Part shown: piece by piece, positions 7,439 to 15,009 of the stretch
Layout of the letters: every line of letters begins with the position of its first letter
Numbering within the stretch: position 1 is the first letter of the stretch
Origin: DAOUAE01 sp034433795
GTDB taxonomy: Bacteria > Chloroflexota > UBA6077 > FW602-bin22 > DAOUAE01
DNA: 28,349 bases
Reading direction: 5' to 3'
NCBI GenBank assembly: GCA_034433795.1
Contig: DAOUAE010000080.1
Location: 1-28,349 of the forward strand
Made by a program: the position numbers and the translations under genes
Notes under the pieces: generated by a model
What the model saw: the letters and a program-made list of their open reading frames with translations, nothing else
The model's database searches: none
What the model was told of the DNA's origin: nothing

Positions 7439-8330
7439 CGTGGCCGCTCCGGCGAAGGGTGGTGATGGGACGGCTCTGGAGCAGGTACAGGCGGTCGGCG
7501 ATGGCCCACTCGATGTCCTGCGGCTGGCCAAAGAGCCGCTCCACCCGCAGACCGAGGTCGACCAGCGCCCGAAGGTCGGCGGCGGTCAGCAGGCCCGCCG
7601 GCGCCTCTCGCCCCTCGCGCGGCGGAATATAGGTGGCGACGACCGCCCCGGTCGCCCGGTCCACCGCGTAGTGGTCGGGGGTCACGGCCCCGCTGGCCAG
7701 CGCCTCGCCCAGGCCCGGCACCGCCTCGACCACCACCTGCGGCCGCCCCTGCACCGGGTCCACGGTGAAGAGGATGCCCGCCGCCCGTGGCTGGACCATC
7801 CGCTGGACCACCACCGCCAGGCCCAGGGTGGGCTGGTGCTGGCGATGCAGCCGGTAGAACAGCGCCCGCGGGAGAAAGAGCGAGGCCAGGCAGTCGCGGA
7901 CCCGCGCGACCACCGCGGCCGGCCCGCAGACGTTGAGGTAGGTCTCCTGCTGGCCGGCGAAACTGGCGGTCTGCGAATCCTCGCCCAGGGCGCTGGAGCG
8001 GACCGCCACCGGCTCGTCCTGGGGGGCCAGGTGGCGGTAGGCGGCGACGATGGCCTGGACCAGGTCCGGGGGCAGCGCGCGCTCCCGGACCATCTGACGC
8101 AGGTCGTCGGCCAGGCGCTGCAGCTGCGCCGCGCTCACTGTCTCTCCGGCCAGGGCGCGCAGCCGGGCCGGGGCGTCCACCGCCGCCAGGATCGGCTGGA
8201 AGGCGGTGACCGGGACCACAAACCCCGGCGGCACCGGCAGCCCCCACCGGACCAGGCGGGCCAGATTGGCCCCCTTCCCGCCGGTCAGGGTGGGGTCGGT
8301 GGCGGTCGGATCGGTCAGCCAGAGGAGCAC
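7416..8330 (-). CDS. PEP synthase-type ATP-grasp protein (PPDK N-terminal domain, stand-alone)
   Basis: A 304-residue stand-alone ATP-binding module of the PEP synthase/pyruvate phosphate dikinase superfamily, which transfers the beta-phosphate of ATP to a catalytic His on a partner domain. Hallmarks in order: GGKGANLARLVRWGLPVPPGFVV (residues about 17-39; quoted pieces GGKGANL and GLPVPPGF), VAVRSSALGEDSQTASFAGQ (about residues 112-131), the metal/nucleotide strand AAGILFTVDP, and the terminal WAIADRLYLLQSRPITT. That last motif normally leads straight into the His domain; here the protein ends about ten residues later. The split therefore falls at the domain boundary. Start GTG 8330 follows a G-rich ribosome site, 9 nt after the partner gene's stop. 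Confidence 0.92.
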   Translation of the reverse strand: MLLWLTDPTATDPTLTGGKGANLARLVRWGLPVPPGFVVPVTAFQPILAAVDAPARLRALAGETVSAAQLQRLADDLRQMVRERALPPDLVQAIVAAYRHLAPQDEPVAVRSSALGEDSQTASFAGQQETYLNVCGPAAVVARVRDCLASLFLPRALFYRLHRQHQPTLGLAVVVQRMVQPRAAGILFTVDPVQGRPQVVVEAVPGLGEALASGAVTPDHYAVDRATGAVVATYIPPREGREAPAGLLTAADLRALVDLGLRVERLFGQPQDIEWAIADRLYLLQSRPITTLRRSGHDGAQPAG

Positions 8331-8339
8331 ACGTCCCCC

Positions 8340-10040
8340 CTACCGCAGGATCTCGACCCGGCCCTCGCTGCCGTTGACGCGGATGCGGTCGCCGCTCCGG
8401 ATGCGCTGGGTGGCGACAATGGTTCCGACAACCGCCGGGATGCCGAACTCGCGGGAGACGACGGCCGGGTGCGAGAGGACACCGCCGGCGTCGGTGACCA
8501 GCCCGCGGATCTTGGTGAAGACCACGATCCAGGCCGGACTGGTCATCTTGCAGACCAGGATGTCGCCCGGCCGCACCTGGTCGAACTCGGCCGGCGAGGC
8601 CACCACCCGCGCCACTCCCTCGGCCACCCCGGCCGAGGCCGCGAGCCCGGTGATGACATCGGCCACCGCCGCCTCCTGGCTGCGGAAGAACTTCTCGGGG
8701 TACCCCCACAGCGACTTGTACGGCTCGGTGTAGAGGTCCCACTCGGTTACGGTGCCCACCCATTCGCGCGGCCGGATCTGGAAAGCCCGCTCGCGGGCGG
8801 CCCGCCGCTCGGCCACCAGCGCCCGGGCATCGATGGCCGTGGGATTGGTCGCCACCACCCGGATCTCGTGATAGCGCAGGTAGAAGATGTCCTCCGGGTC
8901 GGCCAGGCGTCCCAGCGCGGCCAGTTTACGGCCGATGGCCAGGAAAACCAGCCGCAGCCGGGCGTACGTGCCCTGATCGATGTAGAAATGGTGGTCGGGG
9001 GTGAGCGGGGTCATCTTCAGCGCCAGTTCAAGCGCCTGCTCGATCTTCTGCCGGCCGGCCGTGTTCTCCGGCGGGATCCGGGCCAGGAGTTCCCGGATAG
9101 CCGCCTCGCGGGTCTCGCGCACCCGCCGCACCGCCTCCGGGTAGTCGTAGTCGGTCTCCAGGTAGCTCTTGATCATCTCGATGATCGGCGCCGGGTTCTC
9201 CCGCCAGAGGGGATAGATGTACTCGTGGGCGTAGATCGATTTGTTCCCGAACTCCCGCTGGTAGCGGGCCAGGGCGGTGCGGAAGGGCTCGGCCGCCGGG
9301 CCGAGGGCCTCCAGTCGCTGAAGGATCTCGGTGGCCGTCTCAGCGCCGAAGGCCTCGCGCAGGAGAGGGTCGGCCTTGACCTGCTCTTTCAACTCCCAGA
9401 GGGCGCGGATCGCGTCCCAGTTGCGGTCCTCATCGGAGACCAGGATGCGGCCCAGGAGGTCCTGATCGACGGTCCCCAGGACCTCCTTGATAGCCGCCTG
9501 CAGATCGAGCGAGGCCTGGAACTGGGCCAGATTGAGGATCCAGTGGATGCGCCAGTGGCGCTCCTGGATGTCCAGCGCGTCCTCCAGATGGATCAGGAGT
9601 TCGAGGAGCGTCGCTCTTTCGCTGTCGTAGCCGTCCAGATACGCGAAGTTGCGCTCGATCTCCGGGCGCAGTCGGGTCCGCCACCAGTCGAGGAAGTTGG
9701 CGGCGTAGACCGGCATGACGGTGGTGAAGTAGGGCCCGATCTGGGCGGCGTAGGTGGGGTCGGCCGGGACGATGGCGGTGTAGAGGTAGCCGTTGATGAT
9801 CTTGGCCTTCCAGTCGACCGCCAGGGGGAAACCGAAGCGGCGGAAGAGGTAGTCGCAGGTGTGCCACCAGCCACCGACGTCGAACCAGAGAGGCGAGACC
9901 GGGTTGGGGCAGTGCAGATCGTCGTACCACCACATCAGGGTTCGCTCTTCGGGCGAGTCCCACTGGATGGGGAAGGACTCGTCGCCGAAGAAGGTGGCCA
10001 GGACCTTACCTCGGAAGGCGGGGACGCTGACCTCGCTCAT
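8340..10040 (-). CDS. PEP-utilising swivelling-His-domain protein with large unknown N-terminal domain
   Basis: A 566-residue protein, first gene of the operon, with AAAGGAG upstream of the ATG at 10040. Residues about 480-566 are the mobile phosphohistidine domain: GDILVCKMTSPAWIVVFTK, then GGVLSHPAVVSREFGIPAVV with His524 as the phosphate carrier. The first 470 residues do not show the PEP/pyruvate TIM barrel. They are Trp/Tyr-rich (WWYDDLHCPNPVSPLWFD, VGGWWHTCDYLFRRFGF) and then mainly helical. Substrate domain followed by C-terminal His domain is the layout of phenylphosphate synthase PpsA and of the non-ATP-grasp part of rifampin phosphotransferase. With the neighbouring ATP-grasp protein it should form a two-component dikinase. 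The phosphorylated substrate is unknown; a phenol, enol or hydroxylated xenobiotic is inferred. Confidence 0.88.
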   Translation of the reverse strand: MSEVSVPAFRGKVLATFFGDESFPIQWDSPEERTLMWWYDDLHCPNPVSPLWFDVGGWWHTCDYLFRRFGFPLAVDWKAKIINGYLYTAIVPADPTYAAQIGPYFTTVMPVYAANFLDWWRTRLRPEIERNFAYLDGYDSERATLLELLIHLEDALDIQERHWRIHWILNLAQFQASLDLQAAIKEVLGTVDQDLLGRILVSDEDRNWDAIRALWELKEQVKADPLLREAFGAETATEILQRLEALGPAAEPFRTALARYQREFGNKSIYAHEYIYPLWRENPAPIIEMIKSYLETDYDYPEAVRRVRETREAAIRELLARIPPENTAGRQKIEQALELALKMTPLTPDHHFYIDQGTYARLRLVFLAIGRKLAALGRLADPEDIFYLRYHEIRVVATNPTAIDARALVAERRAARERAFQIRPREWVGTVTEWDLYTEPYKSLWGYPEKFFRSQEAAVADVITGLAASAGVAEGVARVVASPAEFDQVRPGDILVCKMTSPAWIVVFTKIRGLVTDAGGVLSHPAVVSREFGIPAVVGTIVATQRIRSGDRIRVNGSEGRVEILR

Positions 10041-10090
10041 CGCGCTCCTTTCCGGCCCGGCCCGCGGGACCGAGCCCGGCCGACCTGCTC

Positions 10091-10104
10091 AATCATCGAT
10101 GATT
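10091..10104. promoter_or_regulatory. Perfect 14-bp palindrome, putative operator of the hydroxylase operon
   Basis: AATCATCGATGATT is its own reverse complement. It lies 51-64 bp upstream of the ATG at 10040, just downstream of the predicted transcription start (about +8 to +21), a classic repressor position. It is also the most AT-rich patch for several kilobases. The centre CG is LacI/GntR-like, but the regulator family cannot be assigned and no regulator gene is in the window. Confidence 0.6.
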
Positions 10105-10118
10105 TATCACCCGACCCT

Positions 10119-10147
10119 ATCCTACAGCCCACCCGGCGGGCTGTCAA
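10119..10147 (-). promoter_or_regulatory. Sigma-70-type promoter of the dikinase-hydroxylase operon
   Basis: On the minus strand, -35 TTGACA (10147-10142), a 17-bp spacer, and -10 TAGGAT (10124-10119). The predicted start of transcription is near 10112, giving a leader of about 70 nt. It is the only promoter I can see for the eight-gene block, whose genes overlap or are at most 13 nt apart. Confidence 0.75.
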
Positions 10148-10233
10148 GACCCCGATCACGCCTCCATCATAGCCCAAAAGCGGCCCGGCGGAAAGCCGGC
10201 GCTCCGCGTCGCCGCCCCCTCTCCACCGCGCGG

Positions 10234-10263
10234 TTGCGCCGGACGCGCCCTTTCTGGTATCCT
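10234..10263 (+). promoter_or_regulatory. Putative ychF promoter
   Basis: TTGCGC at 10234-10239, an 18-bp spacer and TATCCT at 10258-10263. The same TATCCT hexamer is used in the lon promoter. The predicted start is about 10270, directly before the hairpin at 10279. The -35 matches only moderately. Confidence 0.45.
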
Positions 10264-10278
10264 TGTCGCTGGAGAGAG

Positions 10279-10314
10279 CCCCCGTCGGCGAACGCCCGAC
10301 GGGGGTGCCGTTTT
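10279..10314 (+). terminator. Terminator-like hairpin in the ychF leader (possible attenuator)
   Basis: CCCCCGTCGG (10279-10288) and CCGACGGGGG (10296-10305) form a perfect 10-bp GC stem with a 7-nt loop, followed by TGCCG and TTTT (10311-10314). It lies inside the predicted ychF 5'UTR, 36 nt before the start codon, so it would have to be an attenuator or leader stabiliser. The T-tract is short and displaced, so termination efficiency is uncertain. Confidence 0.5.
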
Positions 10315-10340
10315 GTCCTGGAAAGGTGGTTGTCTGACCG

Positions 10341-11438
10341 ATGGCGCTGACGTTCGGTCTGGTCGGTCTCCCCAATGCGGGCAAGTCCACCCTCTTCAAC
10401 GCCCTGACCCGAGCCGGGGCGGCGGTGGCCCCCTATCCTTTCACCACCATCGATCCGAACGTCGGCGTCGTGGCCGTGCCCGACGAGCGACTGGACCAGC
10501 TGCACGCCCTGCTCCAGACCGAGCGGAAGGTCCCGGCCACCATCGCGGTCGTCGACATCGCCGGCCTGGTCCAGGGCGCCAGCCAGGGCGAGGGACTGGG
10601 CAATCAGTTCCTGAGCCACATCCGGACCGTGGACGCGGTGATTGTCGTCCTCCGCTGCTTCGCCGACCCGGACGTGCCCCACCTCTACGGCAGCATCGAC
10701 CCGGTCCGCGACGCCACGATCCTTCTGACCGAACTGGCCCTGGCCGATCTGGCGCTGATCGAGCGGCGACTGGAGCGCCTCCAGACCGCTGCCCGGACCG
10801 GCCAGCCAGCCGCCCGGCGCGAGGTCGACCTCCTGCGCCGGCTGCAGGCCCACCTCAACGCCGGCCAGCCGCTGCGCACCCTGGCCCTCGCTCCGGAGGA
10901 GCAGGCCCTGCTCCAGGGGTTCGGTCTGCTGACCCTCAAGCCCTGCCTGTACGTGGCCAACGTCGCCGAGGAGACGGCCCCGGACACACGCCCGGCGCTC
11001 GACCCCCTCCAGACGCTGGCCGCCCAGCAGGGCGCGCTCGTGGTGCTGATCTGCGCGGCCCTGGAGGCCGAACTGGCCGCCCTCAGCCCGGAGGAGGCCC
11101 GGGAGTACCGGGCGGCGCTGGGCCTGACCGTCTCGGGGCTCGAGACGCTGGTCCAGACCAGCTACCGTCTGCTCAACCTCATCACCTTCTACACTGCGGC
11201 CACCACCCGCGAGGTGCGGGCCTGGCCGGTCGTGGCCGGGACGAAGGCCCCGCAGGCCGCCGGCCGGGTCCACAGCGACATGGAGCGCGGCTTCATCCGG
11301 GCCGAGGTCGTCTCCTGGGCCGACCTGCTGGCCGCCGGGAGCCTGACCGCCGCCCGCGAACGGGGACTGGTCCGCCTGGAGGGCCGCGACTACGTCGTCC
11401 AGGACGGCGACGTCATCACCTTCCGCTTCCACGTCTAA
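10341..11438 (+). CDS. ychF: Redox-regulated ATPase YchF (Obg/TRAFAC family)
   Basis: A 365-residue ribosome-associated P-loop ATPase conserved in nearly all bacteria; it binds ribosomes and modulates stress responses. G1 is G9LPNAGKST17, G3 is DIAGLVQGAS, and G4 reads NVAE instead of NKxD, the known change that makes YchF prefer ATP to GTP. A helical coiled region follows G3, and residues about 280-363 are the TGS domain (TFYTAATTREVRAWPV to VQDGDVITFRF). Length is normal. The start ATG 10341 follows AAGGTGG at 11-nt spacing. The stop codon overlaps the stop of hyuB on the other strand (CTAA, 11435-11438), leaving no room for a separate terminator. Confidence 0.97.
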   Translation: MALTFGLVGLPNAGKSTLFNALTRAGAAVAPYPFTTIDPNVGVVAVPDERLDQLHALLQTERKVPATIAVVDIAGLVQGASQGEGLGNQFLSHIRTVDAVIVVLRCFADPDVPHLYGSIDPVRDATILLTELALADLALIERRLERLQTAARTGQPAARREVDLLRRLQAHLNAGQPLRTLALAPEEQALLQGFGLLTLKPCLYVANVAEETAPDTRPALDPLQTLAAQQGALVVLICAALEAELAALSPEEAREYRAALGLTVSGLETLVQTSYRLLNLITFYTAATTREVRAWPVVAGTKAPQAAGRVHSDMERGFIRAEVVSWADLLAAGSLTAARERGLVRLEGRDYVVQDGDVITFRFHV

Positions 11439-13003
11439 GCCGACCCCGCCGGCGGCCCCCAGCCGCCCCCGCCCGGGGTGGCGATCCGCAGCCGGTCGCC
11501 GGGCTGCAGGCGCAGCGTCACCTTCCCCGGCAGGGGCGTCTCGCCCCCGTCGCGGATCAGCCAGTTCTCCCCCCGCGCCCCCGGCTGACCGCCCTGGAGT
11601 CCATAGGGGGCGAAGCGCCGCCGCTCGGTCAAAAGGGTCACCGTCGTCGGCACCAGGAACTCGTACTCGCGGACCACCCCGTCCCCGCCCCGGAAGCGGC
11701 CGGCGCCGCCCGAGCCCCAGCGCAGGGCGTAGCGCCGGATCCGGACCGGCAGGACGTGTTCGAGAGCCTCAACCGGGGTGTTGCGGGTGTTGCTCATGTG
11801 GACGTGGACGCCACTCAGCCCGTCCCCCTGCGGCGAGGCCCCCATCCCGCCGCCGATCGTCTCGTAGTAGGCGAAGGGCTGGCCGTGGACCACGCCCCCC
11901 AGCGCCACGTTGTTCATCGTCCCCTGGCCGGCCGCCGGGATACGGTCTGGCGCCGCCTGGGCCAGCGCCCCCAGCAGCACATCGACGATCCGCTGCGAGG
12001 TCTCGACGTTCCCTCCGGCCACCGCTCGTGGCGGCCGGGCGTTGACGATGGTCCCCGGCGGGGCGATGACCCGGATCGGCCGGAAGGCCCCGGCGTTGGC
12101 CGGCGGCGTCTCCCCGGTCAGGCAGCGGACCACGTAGTAGACGGCCGAACAGGTCACCGCCTCGACGGCGTTCAGACAGCCCAGACACTCCGGCGCCGAG
12201 CCGGTGAAATCGGCGGTCAGGGTGTCGCCGGCGATGGTCACGGTCACCCGGATCGGCAGCGGTGTGGGGTCCTGACCGTCATCGTCCAGATAGTCGGCAA
12301 ACGCGTACTGGCCGTCGGGCAGGGCGGCGATGACCTGGCGGGTGAACCGTTCGGCGTAGTCCAGAAGGGCCTGGGCGTGGGCCAGGAGAGCAGCGATCCC
12401 GGTCCGGCGGGCGATCTCGCCCAGGCGGGCGGCCCCGACATCGTGGGCGGCGATCTGGGCCAGGAGATCGGCCCGCCGCTCGTCAGGGGTGCGGACGTTG
12501 CGGCAGATGAGGGCGAGCAGCGCCTCGTTCAGACGTCCGCCCTCCCGCAGCTTCAGCGGCGGGATAATCATCCCCTCCTGATAGATCTCGGTCGAAAGCG
12601 GCATCGACCCCGGCGCCATTCCGCCGACGTCGGCGTGATGGGCCCGCGAGGCCAGATACCCGACGAGCGTGGGGCCCTCGTAGACCGGCGAGACCATGGT
12701 GATGTCCGGCAGATGCGTTCCCCCCAGGAAAGGGTCGTTGAGGACGACGACATCGCCGGGGGCCAGCGGCCCCTGGGTCAGCGCCGCCCGGACCGCCGCC
12801 GGCATCGCCCCGAGATGCACCGGGATGTGGGCGGCCTGGGCCACCAGATCGCCCTCAGGGGTAAAGAGGGCGCAGCTGAAGTCCCGGCGCTCCCGAATGT
12901 TGGGCGAGAGCGCCGACCGCTCTAGGGCCGCCCCCATCGTCTCGGGCACACTGCTCAGCCGATGGCGGAAGACCTCCAGGCTGACCGGGTCCACGCTCGC
13001 CAC
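11435..13003 (-). CDS. hyuB: Hydantoinase B/oxoprolinase family protein (HyuB)
   Basis: A 522-residue B subunit of an ATP-dependent N-methylhydantoinase/acetone carboxylase/5-oxoprolinase-type enzyme, which hydrolyses or carboxylates an ATP-activated substrate with HyuA. Family signatures run in order: DPVSLEVFRHRLSSV at the N terminus, ERSALSPNIRERRDFSCALF, LNDPFLGGTHLPDITMVSPV, SRAHHADVGGMAPGSMP and a C-terminal GGGGWGPP. I chose GTG 13003: GGAGG lies 9 nt upstream, overlapping the HyuA stop, and homology begins there; the frame continues to 13063 inside hyuA. It is separated from hyuA by 5 nt. Substrate specificity cannot be assigned. Confidence 0.93.
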   Translation of the reverse strand: MASVDPVSLEVFRHRLSSVPETMGAALERSALSPNIRERRDFSCALFTPEGDLVAQAAHIPVHLGAMPAAVRAALTQGPLAPGDVVVLNDPFLGGTHLPDITMVSPVYEGPTLVGYLASRAHHADVGGMAPGSMPLSTEIYQEGMIIPPLKLREGGRLNEALLALICRNVRTPDERRADLLAQIAAHDVGAARLGEIARRTGIAALLAHAQALLDYAERFTRQVIAALPDGQYAFADYLDDDGQDPTPLPIRVTVTIAGDTLTADFTGSAPECLGCLNAVEAVTCSAVYYVVRCLTGETPPANAGAFRPIRVIAPPGTIVNARPPRAVAGGNVETSQRIVDVLLGALAQAAPDRIPAAGQGTMNNVALGGVVHGQPFAYYETIGGGMGASPQGDGLSGVHVHMSNTRNTPVEALEHVLPVRIRRYALRWGSGGAGRFRGGDGVVREYEFLVPTTVTLLTERRRFAPYGLQGGQPGARGENWLIRDGGETPLPGKVTLRLQPGDRLRIATPGGGGWGPPAGSA

Positions 13004-13008
13004 TATGG

Positions 13009-15009
13009 CTATCCTCCGTTGCGCCGCAGCAGCAGGTGTCCGTAGCGGTCGACCCTGGCCCACCAGCCGGGCGGCACCAGCGTCGTGGCGTCGGCCTGAA
13101 CGATGAGCGCCGGCCCGGCGAGGGCGTGGCCCGGCCCCAGCCGCGCCCGGTCGTAGACCGGCGTCTCCCGCCAGCCATCGGCCAGAAGAACCGGCTGGCG
13201 CGCGACCAGGGCCGCCTCGACCGGCGCGGTCGCCGCCGCCGCTTCGCCCTCCAGCGGCCGGGGCAGGGGGACGGTGACCCGAAGACGCACGGCCACCACC
13301 TCGACCGGCCGATCGGGCAGGTGGAAGGCGTAGCGCTGGCGGTGCAGCCCGTGAAAGCGCGCGACCACGGCGGCGAGCGCCTCTCCCAGCTGCCAGGGTG
13401 TGGTCAGTTCGTAGCCCTGCCCCGCAAAGCGCAGGTCCAGGGCGAAGGCCAGACGGGCCTGGTCCCAGTCGGCGGGTGAGAACTCCGCCCGGACCCGGTC
13501 GACGAGCCGGCGGGCCAGGGCCGGCAGCTGGTCGAAGACCGCGGTCAGCCGGGCCAGGACCGCCTGGCTCTCGTCGCGCACCAGATCGGCGCTGATGGCC
13601 CCGATAGCCGCCAGGACGCCGGGATAACGCGGCACCAGCACAGTGGTCATCCCCAGGGCCGTGGCCAGCGCGGCGGCGTGGAGCGGCCCGGCCCCGCCGA
13701 AGGCCACCAGCACGAAATCGCGCGGGTCGTAGCCCCGGGCGACCGAGACCTGCCAGAGGGCCCGCTCCATCGCCGCCTCGGCCACCGCCAGCACCCCCAG
13801 GGCCGTCTCCTCGGGCGACCAGCCGAGATCCCGACCGAGGCGTCCCAGCGCCGCTCGGGCCCGGGCGACGTCCAGCCGCAGCCGGCCGCCCAGGAAATAT
13901 GTGGGCAGCAGACGGCCCGCCACCAGGTTGGCGTCGGTGACGGTGGGCTGATCGCCCCGGCCGTAGCAGGCCGGCCCGGGATCGGCCCCGGCGCTCTCCG
14001 GCCCGACCCGCAGCGCCCCGCCGGCGTCCAGCCGGGCGATGGATCCCCCGCCCGCCCCAACGCTCTGGACGGCCACCGCCGGCAGCCGGATGGGGAGATC
14101 ACCGATTCGCGTCTCCTCGGTCCAGGGGATCTCGCCGGGGCAGAGGGCCACGTCGGTCGAGGTGCCACCCATATCGAACGTCATCACCTGGCTGAACCCG
14201 GCCTGGTGGGCCACGGCGAACCCCCCAACCACCCCGGCGGCCGGACCGGAGAGAACGGTCCGGACCGGCCAGCGCCGGGCGCCGGCGGCGGTCAGGACGC
14301 CACCGTTGGACTGGGTGATGAAGAGCGGCCCCCGCCCCTGGCCGGCCAGCCCCCGTTCGAGACGCTCCAGGTAGCGGGCGATCACCGGCCCAACGTAGGC
14401 GTTGAGCGTCACGGTCGCGGCCCGCTCGTACTCGCGAAACTCCGGCAGAACCTCATGCCCCACCGAGAGGAAGACGGCCGGCAGCGCCGCGCGAAGCGCC
14501 TGAGCGACCAGCCGCTCGTGCTCCGGATTGCGGTAGGCGAAGAGGAGGCAGAGGCTGACGGCCTCGACCCGGGCCGCCCGCAGTCGGGCGATGATCGCCG
14601 GAATCTGGGCCGTGTTCAGCGGCACCAGCACGGTGCCCTCGGCGCTCAGCCGCTCGTCGATCTCAAAGCAGAGGTCGGGCGGCACGAGCGGCGCCGGCCG
14701 TCGGGGGGCCAGATCGTAGAGGGCCGGCCGGTCCTGCCGGGCCAGCAACAAAAGGTCGCCGAAGCCGGCGGTGGTGAGAAAGGCGGTCCGGGCCCCCCGC
14801 CGCTCCAGCAGGGCGTTGGTGGCCACCGTGGTGCCGTGGACCACCCGTGTTCCCGGCGGGGCCAGCTCGCTCAGGCCCTCCAGAACCGCCCGCGCCGGGT
14901 CGGCAGGCGTGCTGGGGCGCTTGTCCACCCGCAGCCGGCCCGCGGCCAGAAGGGCGAAGTCGGTGAACGTCCCGCCGACGTCGACGCCGAGAACAGGTGC
15001 GCTCCTCAG
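13009..15009 (-). CDS. hyuA: Hydantoinase A/oxoprolinase family protein (HyuA), probable CTG start
   Basis: ATP-binding A subunit (about 666 residues) of the hydantoinase/oxoprolinase pair, an actin-like (ASKHA) fold. Conserved parts: GVDVGGTFTDFALL near residues 8-21, HGTTVATNALLERRGA, TFDMGGTSTDVAL, VGAGGGSIARLD and AFGGAGPLHAAAL. The universal N-terminal DVGGTFTD phosphate loop is encoded at about 14962-14985, yet no in-frame ATG, GTG or TTG lies upstream of it for more than 100 bp. The best start is CTG at 15009, forming CTGA with the glycosyltransferase stop and preceded by a G-rich ribosome site. A GTG at 14928 would delete the loop. The start is inference; the coding of 14929-15000 is plain. 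Confidence 0.88.
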   Translation of the reverse strand: MRSAPVLGVDVGGTFTDFALLAAGRLRVDKRPSTPADPARAVLEGLSELAPPGTRVVHGTTVATNALLERRGARTAFLTTAGFGDLLLLARQDRPALYDLAPRRPAPLVPPDLCFEIDERLSAEGTVLVPLNTAQIPAIIARLRAARVEAVSLCLLFAYRNPEHERLVAQALRAALPAVFLSVGHEVLPEFREYERAATVTLNAYVGPVIARYLERLERGLAGQGRGPLFITQSNGGVLTAAGARRWPVRTVLSGPAAGVVGGFAVAHQAGFSQVMTFDMGGTSTDVALCPGEIPWTEETRIGDLPIRLPAVAVQSVGAGGGSIARLDAGGALRVGPESAGADPGPACYGRGDQPTVTDANLVAGRLLPTYFLGGRLRLDVARARAALGRLGRDLGWSPEETALGVLAVAEAAMERALWQVSVARGYDPRDFVLVAFGGAGPLHAAALATALGMTTVLVPRYPGVLAAIGAISADLVRDESQAVLARLTAVFDQLPALARRLVDRVRAEFSPADWDQARLAFALDLRFAGQGYELTTPWQLGEALAAVVARFHGLHRQRYAFHLPDRPVEVVAVRLRVTVPLPRPLEGEAAAATAPVEAALVARQPVLLADGWRETPVYDRARLGPGHALAGPALIVQADATTLVPPGWWARVDRYGHLLLRRNGG

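Noticed and set aside
7440..10172. 910-codon plus-strand open frame opposite the dikinase genes
   Set aside because: Antisense shadow of two recognised genes; no ribosome site, no domain.
13009..14928. HyuA start at GTG 14928
   Set aside because: It removes the conserved DVGGTFTD loop, which is clearly encoded in frame upstream.
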